Shown here piece by piece: positions 43,612-52,308 of a DNA stretch of 64,000 bases. Under the pieces are notes generated by a model. The model saw only the letters and a list, made by a program, of their open reading frames with translations. It was not told the origin of the DNA and did no database searches. The position numbers were made by a program, and so were the translations under genes. Numbering within the stretch: position 1 is the first letter of the stretch; every line of letters begins with the position of its first letter. The stretch comes from JBEKIK01 sp050013075 (GTDB lineage: Bacteria; Planctomycetota; Planctomycetia; Pirellulales; Thermoguttaceae). The stretch covers positions 37,851 through 101,850 of the forward strand of contig JBEKFZ010000003.1 of NCBI GenBank assembly GCA_050013075.1, read 5' to 3'.

Positions 43612-44723
43612 CGTCCATGCAAGTACGCGAAATGCAATTCGACGATTATGCCGCCGTTGATGACGTGCGCATTCGCAACGGCCTTTTACCGGAAAGTATC
43701 GAACATTGGGAACACCTCAATAAAAACAATCCCTTTTCGCCGGCCGATTCTCATGTGCCCATGGGATGGGTCCTTGAGAATGACAAGGGAAAGATTGTGG
43801 GAATTTACGGCAACTTGCCCCTGGCCTATGAGTGGAACGGACAACGCTTATTGGCGGGAGTATCGCATTCGTGGGCCGTTAATCCGGAATATCGGCAAGC
43901 CTCTTTATTACTCGTGTCTGAATATCTGCAACAGAAAAATGTCGATTTATTGATCAATAGTTCCGCGAATAAAGATACGGCCAGGATCTTTGAAATGATG
44001 AAGGCTCATCGCCTGCCGACTCCTTATTATGATGAAGTCCTCACCTGGATCGTCAATTATCCTGAATGTATCGTCGCCGCGTTGCGATATAAACGGGCGG
44101 GAGTTTTAAAACTTCTCGGATATCCTCTGGGGCTGGGACTTAAAACAATGGACTTTTTGCTTCGGAGGAATCGTTTTGGCCGCGTCCCCGCCTGCGTGCG
44201 GCAAATCGACGACTTCGATGAACGGTTCGATGTGTTTTGGGCCCACTTGTGCCAAGACCAAAATATATTAACGGCGGTTCGCAACCGTGAAGCGATGGCC
44301 TGGCATTTCAAGTTTATTTTACGTGAAAAGGGGGCGTTGATCCTTATATTGGAGGATCAAGGACGCATGGCCGGATATATAATCCTTTTGCGGCAATATA
44401 TAAAAAAATTAGGTTTGGTCAGGTATCGTGTGGCGGATCTAAAGGTTCTAGGGCAAAATGCGGAATATGTCGAAATGCTGATGAAGGCGACGCTTCAAAA
44501 GGCACGGGAACATAACATCGACTTAGTCGAGGTGGTCGGCCTCAGGCCGTTTAAACGGAAAATACTGGAACGTTTCCGCCCCTACCGGCGTAAATTGCCC
44601 GGCTGGCCGTTTTGGTTCAAAGTCGTCAAACCGATACAGGGCCTGGACCTCGATAATGTCGAGGTTTGGGATCCGTCGCCCTTCCACGGAGATGAAATAT
44701 TCTGGGAACATCAAGTATCTTGA
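43602..44723 (+). CDS. GNAT-type acyltransferase, two-domain
   Basis: A 373-residue protein starting MQVREMQFDDYAAVDDVRIR, with GKIVGIYGNLPLAYEWNGQR and SHSWAVNPEYRQASLLLVSE as the strand-4/acyl-CoA part of a first GNAT fold. A second half, from about residue 205, has GRMAGYIILLRQY and again a GNAT-like arrangement, so it is probably a tandem GNAT as found in capsule loci. It overlaps the deacetylase stop; ATG 43617 is an alternative start. The acceptor is unknown. Confidence 0.65.
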   Translation: MPVTSMQVREMQFDDYAAVDDVRIRNGLLPESIEHWEHLNKNNPFSPADSHVPMGWVLENDKGKIVGIYGNLPLAYEWNGQRLLAGVSHSWAVNPEYRQASLLLVSEYLQQKNVDLLINSSANKDTARIFEMMKAHRLPTPYYDEVLTWIVNYPECIVAALRYKRAGVLKLLGYPLGLGLKTMDFLLRRNRFGRVPACVRQIDDFDERFDVFWAHLCQDQNILTAVRNREAMAWHFKFILREKGALILILEDQGRMAGYIILLRQYIKKLGLVRYRVADLKVLGQNAEYVEMLMKATLQKAREHNIDLVEVVGLRPFKRKILERFRPYRRKLPGWPFWFKVVKPIQGLDLDNVEVWDPSPFHGDEIFWEHQVS

Positions 44724-44822
44724 CTCCTATGCCGGTAATTTTCCTCTTGTATTTAGTTGCGCATTTTAATATAAATGTTTTCCCTTGAATAAAGCCTTTC
44801 ACCCCTTTTCAGCGCCAAGGAC

Positions 44823-45989
44823 ATGGCAAACGTAGTTAAAAATAAACCGCATCATTTTTCCGAGGAAAAAGGCGTTCCCCTGTTGGATCTCGGACGCCAG
44901 CATCATCTTATTTTGGACGAACTCGTCGCCGCGCTTCGCCGGGTGTGTCAGAGCGGGGCCTTTGTGCTCGGTCCGGAAGTGAAAAATCTGGAACAGGCCA
45001 TCGCCGCATATTGCCGCGCGAAACATGCCGTGGGATGCGCCTCGGGCAGCGACGCCTTGTTGCTGGCCCTTTTGGCCTGCGGCGTGGGGCCGGGCGATGA
45101 GGTCATTCTGCCCAGCTTCACCTTCTTCGCCACGGCCAGCGCCGCCACCCGGCTGGGCGCCAAACCCGTATTTGCCGACATCGATCCGGTGACCTTCAAC
45201 ATCGATCCCGTGGCCGTCGGCCGTTTGATGACGCCGGCTACCAAGGCGATTATTCCGGTGCACCTTTTCGGGCAATGCGCCGATATGGATGCGATTAATC
45301 GCCTCGCCGATTCGGCCAAGACGCCGGTGATCGAGGACGCCGCCCAGGCCATAGGCGCCGAATGGGATGGCCGCCGGGCAGGCTCGCTGGGCGCGATCGG
45401 CTGCATCAGCTTCTATCCCACCAAAAATCTCGGCGGCGCCGGCGACGGCGGCATGCTCACCACCAACGACGACGCGCTTGCCGAGCGGCTCCGCCTGTTG
45501 CGTCAGCACGGCATGAGTCCGCGATATTATCACAAGGTGGTGGGTATAAACAGCCGCTTGGATTCATTCCAGGCCGCCGTGTTGAACGTCAAATTGCCTT
45601 ATCTCGACCAGTGGACCGCGCTTAGACAGGCCAATGCCGTGCGCTACGAAGAACTATTTATCGGGGCCGGATTGGACCGCGTTTTGACTTTGCCCAAAGC
45701 ACTTGCGAATTGCCGGCACGTATGGAACCAGTATGTAATCCGAGTGCCCGACGGCCGCCGCGACGCGCTGCGGGAATCTCTGGCCAAGGCGAAAATCGGC
45801 AGCGAAATTTATTATCCCCTGGGCCTGCACGATCAGGAGTGTTTCCGCTATTTGGGCTACAAACCGGGCGATCTGCCCGAAACCGACCGCGCTGCGCGCG
45901 AAGTGCTGGCCCTGCCTATCTTTCCGGAATTAACAGCCGAAGAACAACAACTAGTAGTCGCTCGAATAGCCGGTTTCTTTGGCATGTAA
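44823..45989 (+). CDS. DegT/DnrJ/EryC1 sugar aminotransferase
   Basis: A 388-residue PLP enzyme: PLLDLGRQHHLILDELVAAL, GCASGSDALLLALLACGVG, VIEDAAQAIGAEWDGRRAG and FYPTKNLGGAGDGGML with Lys201. The FYPTKNLG variant and the SGSDAL block are typical of aminotransferases making 3-amino or 4-amino sugars (WlbE/WbpE-like) rather than PseC. The gap before it contains no gene. It is followed by an epimerase 23 bases after the stop. Confidence 0.85.
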   Translation: MANVVKNKPHHFSEEKGVPLLDLGRQHHLILDELVAALRRVCQSGAFVLGPEVKNLEQAIAAYCRAKHAVGCASGSDALLLALLACGVGPGDEVILPSFTFFATASAATRLGAKPVFADIDPVTFNIDPVAVGRLMTPATKAIIPVHLFGQCADMDAINRLADSAKTPVIEDAAQAIGAEWDGRRAGSLGAIGCISFYPTKNLGGAGDGGMLTTNDDALAERLRLLRQHGMSPRYYHKVVGINSRLDSFQAAVLNVKLPYLDQWTALRQANAVRYEELFIGAGLDRVLTLPKALANCRHVWNQYVIRVPDGRRDALRESLAKAKIGSEIYYPLGLHDQECFRYLGYKPGDLPETDRAAREVLALPIFPELTAEEQQLVVARIAGFFGM

Positions 45990-46012
45990 TATTTTTCGGT
46001 ATATATATTATC

Positions 46013-47032
46013 GTGACAAAACGTTATTTAGTGACGGGTTGTGCGGGCTTCATTGCTTCCCGAGTGACGCAGTTGCTTTTGGACGCCGGGCACGTCGTCG
46101 TGGGAGTGGATAATCTCAACGATGCTTACGACCCCAGATTGAAACATTGGCGCCTCGCCCGCTTGCAAGGTCGCAAAGGTTTTCAGTTTCATCAACTGGA
46201 TATCTCCAATCTCGACGCAGTAACGCCGCTTTTCAAGTCAAATGCGATTGCCGCGGATGATAAGGCCGTTGAAGAAAAGCCTTACTCCGCCGTGGTCAAT
46301 CTCGCGGCCCGGGCCGGCGTGCGCCAGTCGCTGGAAAATCCCTGGGTGTACTACCAGGCCAATTGCACGGGCACGCTGAATTTGTTGGAAATGTGCCGGA
46401 TCTTCGGCGTGAAAAAGTTTCTCCTGGCCTCCACGTCCAGTCTTTACGGCGGGCACAATCGCATCCCATTCCACGAAGACGACGACACTAACCGGCCGCT
46501 TTCGCCTTACGCCGCCTCGAAAAAAGCGGCCGAAACCCTGGCCTATACCTATCATTATCTGTACGGGCTGGATATCTCCATTCCCCGCTATTTCACCGTT
46601 TATGGACCTGCCGGCCGGCCCGATATGAGCATCTTCCGTTTTATCCGCCGCATTGCCGAAGGTGAACCGATCGTGGTTTTCGGCGACGCCACGCAATCCC
46701 GCGATTTTACCTTCGTCGACGACATCGCCCGGGGCACCATCGCCGCGCTGAAACCGTTAGGCTATGAAATCATCAACCTCGGCGGCGATAGTCCCGCGGT
46801 TTTGTCGGAGATTATCGATCGGATTTCGCAATTGCTCGGGCGCAAGGCGATAATCGATTTTCAACCGCTGCACTGCGCCGACGTGACGGCCACCTGGGCC
46901 GATATCGGCAAAGCCGGAAAATTACTGGACTGGCGCCCCCAAGTTTCCGTCGAGGAGGGTCTGCGCCGCTCGGTCGAGTGGTATCGCGCTAACCGCGAAA
47001 CAATTCTGCCTATTGACTTGGGCGTGATGTAA
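46013..47032 (+). CDS. UDP-glucuronate 4-epimerase-like nucleotide-sugar epimerase
   Basis: A 339-residue extended SDR: RYLVTGCAGFIASRVTQLLL, VGVDNLNDAYDPRLKHWRL, NLAARAGVRQSLENPWVYYQ, LASTSSLYGGHNRIPFHEDD and SPYAASKKAAE with the catalytic Tyr-Lys. RAGVRQSLENP and PLSPYAASK are hallmarks of UDP-hexuronate epimerases. GTG 46013 is chosen, as the motif begins five residues later. It is the last gene of the polysaccharide locus on this strand; a hairpin follows at 47044. Confidence 0.85.
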   Translation: MTKRYLVTGCAGFIASRVTQLLLDAGHVVVGVDNLNDAYDPRLKHWRLARLQGRKGFQFHQLDISNLDAVTPLFKSNAIAADDKAVEEKPYSAVVNLAARAGVRQSLENPWVYYQANCTGTLNLLEMCRIFGVKKFLLASTSSLYGGHNRIPFHEDDDTNRPLSPYAASKKAAETLAYTYHYLYGLDISIPRYFTVYGPAGRPDMSIFRFIRRIAEGEPIVVFGDATQSRDFTFVDDIARGTIAALKPLGYEIINLGGDSPAVLSEIIDRISQLLGRKAIIDFQPLHCADVTATWADIGKAGKLLDWRPQVSVEEGLRRSVEWYRANRETILPIDLGVM

Positions 47033-47040
47033 AAGAGTGA

Positions 47041-47095
47041 GGGGTGGGCAGTTCACTGCCCACTTTATGAAGATTCATTGCGAAACCGCAAGCGG
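47041..47095. repeat. Dispersed palindromic repeat, copy 1 of an inverted pair
   Basis: Reverse complement of 49971-50026 over two blocks of 17 and 26 bases with one mismatch, separated by a divergent 12-13 bases. It includes the hairpin at 47044-47063. The two copies flank the nusG-like gene and glmS. Confidence 0.75.
47044..47063. terminator. Bidirectional hairpin between convergent genes
   Basis: GTGGGCAGT and ACTGCCCAC form a perfect 9-base-pair stem around TC, just after the last gene of the glycan locus (stop 47032) and before the stop of the convergent NusG-like gene. No long T run follows directly, so it may act mainly as a 3' end stabiliser. Confidence 0.5.
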
Positions 47096-47117
47096 TATCC
47101 TTCCTCCTTTTTTCTTT

Positions 47118-47675
47118 TCAGTCCACGCGTTCCAAGAGATAATCATCGACCTCGACCGATGCGCCTTGTTGCAGAAAATTCACGCTGACCAACAGGCGCG
47201 TTACTCCGCGGCGCACCAATACGGTCCCCTCCAATCCCATTAGTGCGCCCTGCTTGACGCGGACCCGATTGCCCGGCGCCAATTTTTGTTCCACGTTCAT
47301 GGGGACATTCGAGGCGATCAGGCGACGGAGTTGTTCCAGGTCGTAAACCAACTGCTCCGGATCGTTGACCGAAAGAATCCGCGAGATCCTGTTGGTGGTC
47401 ATGCTCTTTATGCGTTCCGCTTCAGTGGCGCAGAGGAAAACGTACCCCGAGAAAAGCGGGACGAACGACGTGCGTTTCCGCCCCTTGAAAATGGCGGTCT
47501 TCTTTACCAGGGGCAAGTAAAAGGGGATCCGAAAGGCAAATAACTCGCGGGCAAATGATTTTTCCTGCCGTGCCTTGGTGTAAATCACCCACCAACGGCG
47601 ATCCGACGTCTCCTGAATGCAGTCTTGCAGCAGAGTTTCCGGAAAAAGGCTTGGTTCTTCTTTAAGAATCGGCAC
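47118..47675 (-). CDS. NusG-like specialised transcription antiterminator (NGN-KOW; UpxY/RfaH/LoaP-type)
   Basis: A 185-residue NusG paralogue. The NGN domain covers about residues 25-120: RRWWVIYTKARQEKSFAREL, PFYLPLVKKT, SFVPLFSGYVFLCA. A KOW motif follows near residue 135 (LAPGNRVRVKQGALMGLEGT). Specialised NusG proteins of this kind (RfaH, UpxY, LoaP) let polymerase read through very long polysaccharide operons. The gene lies at the end of the glycan locus but on the opposite strand, so it is not co-transcribed with its likely target. The household nusG would sit with secE and rplK, which are absent here. Confidence 0.85.
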   Translation of the reverse strand: MPILKEEPSLFPETLLQDCIQETSDRRWWVIYTKARQEKSFARELFAFRIPFYLPLVKKTAIFKGRKRTSFVPLFSGYVFLCATEAERIKSMTTNRISRILSVNDPEQLVYDLEQLRRLIASNVPMNVEQKLAPGNRVRVKQGALMGLEGTVLVRRGVTRLLVSVNFLQQGASVEVDDYLLERVD

Positions 47676-48045
47676 GTTTATTGTCCTTGGAATCGCTTTT
47701 TCTATGTTTCGAAATCGTGATATTTTTTAACGTGGATTCACACCGCGTTGGAATTTTCTCGGGGTCCAAATATACTCTTCCCCCACCTTATTGACTATAG
47801 CCGATTATTATCTGCAATTGCTTTGAAATATAATTCATTTTTTTGCCGTGTTGACTAATGGTCGTAAGTTGTTGTATATATAATAGTTGTGTTCATCGGT
47901 TGTTGACGGCCTTGCTCTACATCGGCAATAGCCTATCGGCGTTTTACCTGTGTTCGTGTATGCTTAAGTTAGCTAATACTGTTTGTAATTATCATTAGTA
48001 ATCTCAATTCCTTCTTAACATTCTCAATTTGTAGGATAAACGCTT
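47676..48045. other. AT-rich divergent intergenic region
   Basis: 370 bases without a gene between the divergent NusG-like gene and glmS. The strong AT content contrasts with both flanks and should hold both promoters. No glmS ribozyme core was recognised. Confidence 0.5.
47851..47880 (+). promoter_or_regulatory. Sigma-70-type promoter candidate for glmS
   Basis: TTGACT (47851-47856) and TATATA (47875-47880) are spaced by 18 bases; a TATAAT overlaps just downstream at 47879-47884. It lies about 170 bases upstream of the glmS ATG. It is assigned from consensus matching only. Confidence 0.35.
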
Positions 48046-49914
48046 ATGTGTGGAATCGTCGGATATATCGGGCCTCGCGAGGCGGTGGAATTTCTTATAA
48101 GCGGCCTGCACCGCTTGGAGTATCGCGGATACGACAGCGCCGGGGTGGCCACAATTAATGCCGCCGGCGCTTTAGACGTGGTGAAATCCAAAGGCCGGAT
48201 TGAAACCTTGGAAGCCCGGCTGCGGCAAACGCCTTTGGCCGGTTGCGTCGGCATCGGCCATACGCGTTGGGCCACTCACGGCGCGCCCACCGACGTCAAT
48301 GCCCATCCTCACATAGGCGGCGACGGCTCGCTGGCGATCGTTCACAACGGGGTGATCGAGAATTTCAAACCCATCAAAATCCGCTTGGAGGCCGAGGGCT
48401 ATAAATTCGCCACCGCCACCGATAGCGAAGTCATCGCGCACCTGATCGACAGTTGTTTGAAGCAGCAACACATCAGCGGCGACATGGCTGCCATGCACTA
48501 TCAACCTCTGGTGGCCGCGGTGCAATCGGCCTTGGCGCAACTTCATGGCACTTATGGGCTGGTGATTCTTTTCCGCGATTGGCCGGATGTGATTATCGCC
48601 GCCCGGTTGGGCAGCCCGCTTATCGTCGGCGTGGGCGACGGCGAACATTTTATCGGCAGCGACGGCTCGCCCTTGGCCGGATACACCGATAAAATCGTTT
48701 ACCTGGCCGACAACGAATTGGCCGTAGTCACGGCCGACAGCCTCCGCGTCATTCACCGCGATCTGGGCCACGTAAACCACAGCATCCAACTCCTGGAGAT
48801 CGAAGCCGGAGACATCGACCGCGGCGGATACGAGCACTACATGCTCAAGGAAATCTTCGAGCAGCCCGAGTCGATCCGCAACGCCATGCGCGGCCGATTG
48901 GATCGCGACGCGGCCACGGCCAAATTCGGCGGGCTGAATCTCACGCCCCAGCAGCTCCGCTCGATAAATCGCATTGTGATGACGGCCTGCGGCACAAGTT
49001 GGCACGCGGCCCTGGTGGGCGAATATCAGATTGAAGCCCTGGCCCGCTTGCCCGTCGAAGTGGAATACGCCAGCGAACTCCGCTATCGCAACCCGCCCCT
49101 GGACAACAACACACTGGTCTTTACCATCACGCAAAGCGGCGAAACGCAGGATACTTTGGCGGCACTTAGGGAAATGAAACGCAAAGGATGTCCCACGCTG
49201 GGGATCTGCAACGTGGTGGGCAGCACCATCGCCCAGGAAAGCGACGGCGGCGTGTATCTCCGCGCCGGCCCGGAAATCGGCGTGGCCTCGACCAAGGCCT
49301 TTACCTCGCAATGCACCGTGCTAGCCATGTTGGCCCTGTATTTCGGCCGCTTGCGGCACCTCAGTTTCACGACCGGCCAGAAAATCATCGAGGAGTTGGA
49401 AGAACTGCCCGATAAGGTCCGCGCCGCCCTGGAGTGCAACGACGCCGTGCGTGAAATCGCGCAAAGATACGCCGACTGTAACAATTTTCTATACCTGGGA
49501 CGGCAATTCAACTTTCCCACCGCGTTGGAAGGGGCTTTGAAACTCAAGGAAATCAGCTACATCCACGCCGAGGGCTACCCCTCGGCCGAAATGAAACACG
49601 GCCCCATCGCCATGGTAGACGAGCGCACGCCTAGCGTTTTCATCATGCAGCAGGGGCAGATGTACGACAAGGTAATGTCCAACGTGCAGGAGATCAAGGC
49701 CCGGGGCGGTCCTGTGATCGCGGTGGTTTGCCAGGGCGATAGCGAAGCCATTCGCCTGGCCGACGACATAATCGAAGTCCCGGCCGTGGAAGAGATATTC
49801 CAGCCGATTGTCACGGTCATTCCCCTGCAACTTCTGGCCTATCACATCGCCGTTGCCCGGGGCTGCGACATCGACAAGCCCCGCAACCTGGCCAAAAGCG
49901 TGACCGTGGAATAA
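48046..49914 (+). CDS. glmS: Glutamine-fructose-6-phosphate aminotransferase (isomerizing)
   Basis: Makes glucosamine-6-phosphate from fructose-6-phosphate and glutamine, the entry to UDP-GlcNAc and so to the amino sugars of the locus. 622 residues, normal length. CGIVGYIGPR gives the N-terminal catalytic Cys of the class II amidotransferase; GIGHTRWATHGAPT and a GDGSLAIVHNGVIEN block follow. Two SIS domains come after: MTACGTSWHAAL with ITQSGETQDTLAAL, then EISYIHAEGYPSAEMKHGP. It ends with DKPRNLAKSVTVE, the conserved C-terminal tail. TAGGATAAACGCTT precedes ATG 48046. Confidence 0.97.
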   Translation: MCGIVGYIGPREAVEFLISGLHRLEYRGYDSAGVATINAAGALDVVKSKGRIETLEARLRQTPLAGCVGIGHTRWATHGAPTDVNAHPHIGGDGSLAIVHNGVIENFKPIKIRLEAEGYKFATATDSEVIAHLIDSCLKQQHISGDMAAMHYQPLVAAVQSALAQLHGTYGLVILFRDWPDVIIAARLGSPLIVGVGDGEHFIGSDGSPLAGYTDKIVYLADNELAVVTADSLRVIHRDLGHVNHSIQLLEIEAGDIDRGGYEHYMLKEIFEQPESIRNAMRGRLDRDAATAKFGGLNLTPQQLRSINRIVMTACGTSWHAALVGEYQIEALARLPVEVEYASELRYRNPPLDNNTLVFTITQSGETQDTLAALREMKRKGCPTLGICNVVGSTIAQESDGGVYLRAGPEIGVASTKAFTSQCTVLAMLALYFGRLRHLSFTTGQKIIEELEELPDKVRAALECNDAVREIAQRYADCNNFLYLGRQFNFPTALEGALKLKEISYIHAEGYPSAEMKHGPIAMVDERTPSVFIMQQGQMYDKVMSNVQEIKARGGPVIAVVCQGDSEAIRLADDIIEVPAVEEIFQPIVTVIPLQLLAYHIAVARGCDIDKPRNLAKSVTVE

Positions 49915-49917
49915 GGG

Positions 49918-49937
49918 CCGGGCAATTCATTGCCCGG
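49918..49937 (+). terminator. Terminator-like hairpin after glmS
   Basis: CCGGGCAAT (49918-49926) and ATTGCCCGG (49929-49937) form a perfect stem around TC, followed by TTT, starting a few bases after the glmS stop. The hairpin has the same design as those at 47044 and 50004. Confidence 0.55.
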
Positions 49938-49970
49938 TTTAGCGGGATGATGGATGATGGATGAAAAAAA

Positions 49971-50026
49971 CCGCTTGCGGTTTCGCACTGCAAACTACAC
50001 AAAGTGGGCAGTAAACTGCCCACCCC
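49971..50026. repeat. Dispersed palindromic repeat, copy 2 of an inverted pair
   Basis: Inverted partner of 47041-47095. It contains the hairpin GTGGGCAGT/ACTGCCCAC (50004-50023, loop AA). A decayed partial copy follows at about 50037-50057. The stretch 49940-49965 before it has short GATGATG tandem units. Confidence 0.75.
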
Positions 50027-50089
50027 CTCAATACTGAAAGTGGGCAGAAAATTGCACTCCTCGCTATTTACTGCCGACTTAAAACTCTT

Positions 50090-51067
50090 TTACGGCAGAT
50101 CGTCGCCTATCGTGCCCCTGGTGAAATTGGTCTGGTCGTCGATGTGATCGAAATTGCCGGGATTGGCGGTTATGTTGGTAATATTGTTATTCAGATCGGT
50201 TAATACGTCAGTGGGAAGGGTCGAATCTGTGATTGGTTTTATTATATTCCCAGTGGAATAAACATTTTCCTTCCCGAACTTTCCGTCTAAGCCGCAACAC
50301 AGGATTTGGAATGAAGTCGGTTTCACCCAGCCCATGTTCCGCTGATCCCAATATGGTTTGGCTCCAGAGACAGAAACTGACTTGAATGTATAGTTTGTAC
50401 CATCGTATTTATAATATTCTCGTTTCGGTTCCGTCTGCCCTAATTCTGCTCGTAAATAAATATACGGCTGGCCGGTCCCCGCGATTATACCGGACCCATA
50501 ATAAGCGTTGTTTTGCAAGCGCCCCGGATCGAAATCAAAAAACTGACCGATGCGACTGGTTGTGGTACTCGGGCTCTCAAACGGGTCCGCTGGATTTTTG
50601 CTTAATCCGCTCGGCTTGCCATGGGAATCTGGCATTCCGCCCAGCCAAAAAACCAACGCCGTCGCTGGTGTCATTTTGTTGAGATCGATTAGATTGTTTG
50701 AATTATTAAGTATTTCAGTTCGTAAATTAGCCCAGTTTAGCGGGTAACTTAGTGAATTAATCCAGGTTACCGTGTAATGCGGAAATGCCTTGGCAATATG
50801 GCTCAGAATAATTGCTTGCCCATTAGCGGATGACACATCGCTGAAATCGGGCGGATATTCGCCGCCCAACTCGGTCTTGTACTTTTCCAAGGCCGTGGAA
50901 AGCTGATTTATTTCCATGCCGATGGCGGCGACCTTGGCCCGATGTAGTCCGCGAATGGTGACGGCCGAGATCAGCCCGGCAAGGATGACGATGATCAGCA
51001 ATACGACCAGCATCTCCACCAGCGTAAAGCCGCCGCGATCTTTCCGGTTAGTCAGTTTCTTATTCAC
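50090..51067 (-). CDS. Type II secretion/type IV pilus-like pseudopilin
   Basis: About 325 residues with a textbook prepilin leader: short basic N-terminus, cleavage site GG|FTLVE with Glu at +5, then a hydrophobic helix (LVEMLVVLLIIVILAGLISA). The GspG-like early part ALEKYKTELGGEYPPDFSDV follows. GTG 51067 is chosen because it has CGGGAGC upstream and leaves a 13-residue leader; longer frames are possible. The large C-terminal part has no recognised domain and lacks the DUF1559 pattern common in planctomycete pseudopilins. The gene stands alone between glmS and the bat operon. Confidence 0.8.
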   Translation of the reverse strand: MNKKLTNRKDRGGFTLVEMLVVLLIIVILAGLISAVTIRGLHRAKVAAIGMEINQLSTALEKYKTELGGEYPPDFSDVSSANGQAIILSHIAKAFPHYTVTWINSLSYPLNWANLRTEILNNSNNLIDLNKMTPATALVFWLGGMPDSHGKPSGLSKNPADPFESPSTTTSRIGQFFDFDPGRLQNNAYYGSGIIAGTGQPYIYLRAELGQTEPKREYYKYDGTNYTFKSVSVSGAKPYWDQRNMGWVKPTSFQILCCGLDGKFGKENVYSTGNIIKPITDSTLPTDVLTDLNNNITNITANPGNFDHIDDQTNFTRGTIGDDLP

Positions 51068-51224
51068 TTCATTTTGCTCCCGGCATCGAACTGCCTGTAA
51101 TAAATCCATCCAAGCCCTAGACCGACCCAATCTCTATTATTGATAATTCGGCGAAAATCACAAGCAAATTTCACTACCCCCCCGCCGGGGTTGGGAAATC
51201 GTCATTTAGCTTTTCCCCTACAGC

Positions 51225-52148
51225 CTATAGCCTCCGGTCTCCAGGCTCCGTCGGATACGTCACCGCCACTCGCTCCGGGATCCAGCCCTCTTGGCCGCCG
51301 GGCAATCGGATCAAGAGCCAGTCGCCGCGGCGCTCCAAAACGCGGAACTCCGTGCCCTCGGAGAGCTTCTCGTTCAAGGCCGGTTCATAGCTTTCGGCGT
51401 TGCCCTTGCGGGCGACCACGTCGGATTGTGTAATCACGCCGTGGACAACGCAGTCGAACCGATACCAATCGTAACCGGCCGAGACGATCAATAGTATTGT
51501 TACCGCCGCGCCGGCCAGGACAAGCCGCCGCCACAAGCGCCGCCGCGATGTAAACAGCATGATCGCGGCAAAACAAAACGTCAGCACGGCCGCACCGCCG
51601 GCGGCGTAAAACTTTTCCGCATACCCGAGCCAATTCTGCCAAAATAAAACAATTTCGATCACCGGCCGGCGGGCCGATGCGGAGGGCCCCAAGGCGTATT
51701 GCAAATTTGCCTCAAGATATGGATCGCGCGGGCGATATCGCTGCGCCTGCCTGTATGCGGCGATTGCCCGGCCGGGCTGCTTGGCCCTCATCCACGCATT
51801 GCCCTGGTTGTAAAACACCGCTCCGGAAACCGCCCCGTCGTCGATCATCTCCTGATACATCGCGGCGACCTTCACAAAATCCTCCGGCGTCTTGGCACGA
51901 TCGAACGCCGTTTGCGCGGCCTGAAATTTTTGGGCAAGTTGGGGATCTAGACTTCGAGCGCATCCCGAGAATGTAAATAGGCCGATGAATAATAATACAA
52001 GTTGCAAATTGCAAATTACAAATTGCAAATTGGGGAAGTTGAAAATAGTGCGGTGGACAGTGGACAGTGGGCGATGGGCAGTGAGCGGTGGGCAGTGGGC
52101 AGTGGGCAGTGGGCAATGCGAAGCTGTTTGAGTTGTTTGTTGATTCAT
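51225..52148 (-). CDS. BatE-like lipoprotein with TPR and C-terminal SH3-like domain; N-terminus built partly from repeat DNA
   Basis: About 307 residues. ATG 52148 has AGAGGA upstream. The first ~33 residues are translated 7-base repeats (HCPLPTAHCPPLTAHRPLS). The hydrophobic part LQFVICNLQLVLLFIGLF runs through a second repeat and ends in the lipobox FSGC. A TPR pair follows (VFYNQGNAWMRAKQPGRAIA), two membrane segments lie near the middle, and the end has EGTEFRVLERRGDWLLIRLP, an SH3b-like fold. It corresponds to the last gene of moxR-bat operons. Because the signal sequence lies in repeat DNA, export should be checked. Confidence 0.75.
   Translation of the reverse strand: MNQQTTQTASHCPLPTAHCPPLTAHRPLSTVHRTIFNFPNLQFVICNLQLVLLFIGLFTFSGCARSLDPQLAQKFQAAQTAFDRAKTPEDFVKVAAMYQEMIDDGAVSGAVFYNQGNAWMRAKQPGRAIAAYRQAQRYRPRDPYLEANLQYALGPSASARRPVIEIVLFWQNWLGYAEKFYAAGGAAVLTFCFAAIMLFTSRRRLWRRLVLAGAAVTILLIVSAGYDWYRFDCVVHGVITQSDVVARKGNAESYEPALNEKLSEGTEFRVLERRGDWLLIRLPGGQEGWIPERVAVTYPTEPGDRRL
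52001..52032. repeat. 7-base tandem repeat, CAAATTG/CAAATTA type
   Basis: About four and a half copies of a GCAAATT-like unit. On the - strand they encode LQFVICNLQL, the hydrophobic core of the BatE-like signal peptide. The same family recurs at 56375-56414, 59591-59608 and 59753-59792. Confidence 0.8.
52052..52118. repeat. 7-base tandem repeat, CAGTGGG type
   Basis: About nine units of AGTGGGC and variants. On the - strand they are read in frame by the BatE-like gene as TAHCPLP-type heptapeptides. A short related copy overlaps the batD stop near 52292-52311. Confidence 0.8.
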
Positions 52149-52308
52149 ACGTTCATTCCTCTCGCACCGCATGTCAATGCGCGACTGACCAACCGACCAT
52201 GCTCCGCATGGTGCCCGTTGGTGCCCGTCGCGGCTTTACAAAACATTTACGCACGTAAAACCGCGACCAATTGTCGCGGCTTTGTGGTTATTCACTGCCC
52301 ACTGTCCA

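Noticed and set aside
47037..47243. Small + strand gene after the last epimerase
   Set aside because: It runs through a palindromic repeat and antisense to the NusG-like gene, with no motif.
47676..48045. glmS ribozyme
   Set aside because: No recognisable ribozyme core upstream of glmS; only AT-rich sequence and a promoter candidate.
48172..49311. Long open frame on the - strand inside glmS
   Set aside because: It is an antisense shadow of glmS; the product has no domain pattern, and the + strand frame is certain.
52052..52118. Possible CRISPR array
   Set aside because: The unit is 7 bases without spacers and no cas genes are present; it is a short tandem repeat.
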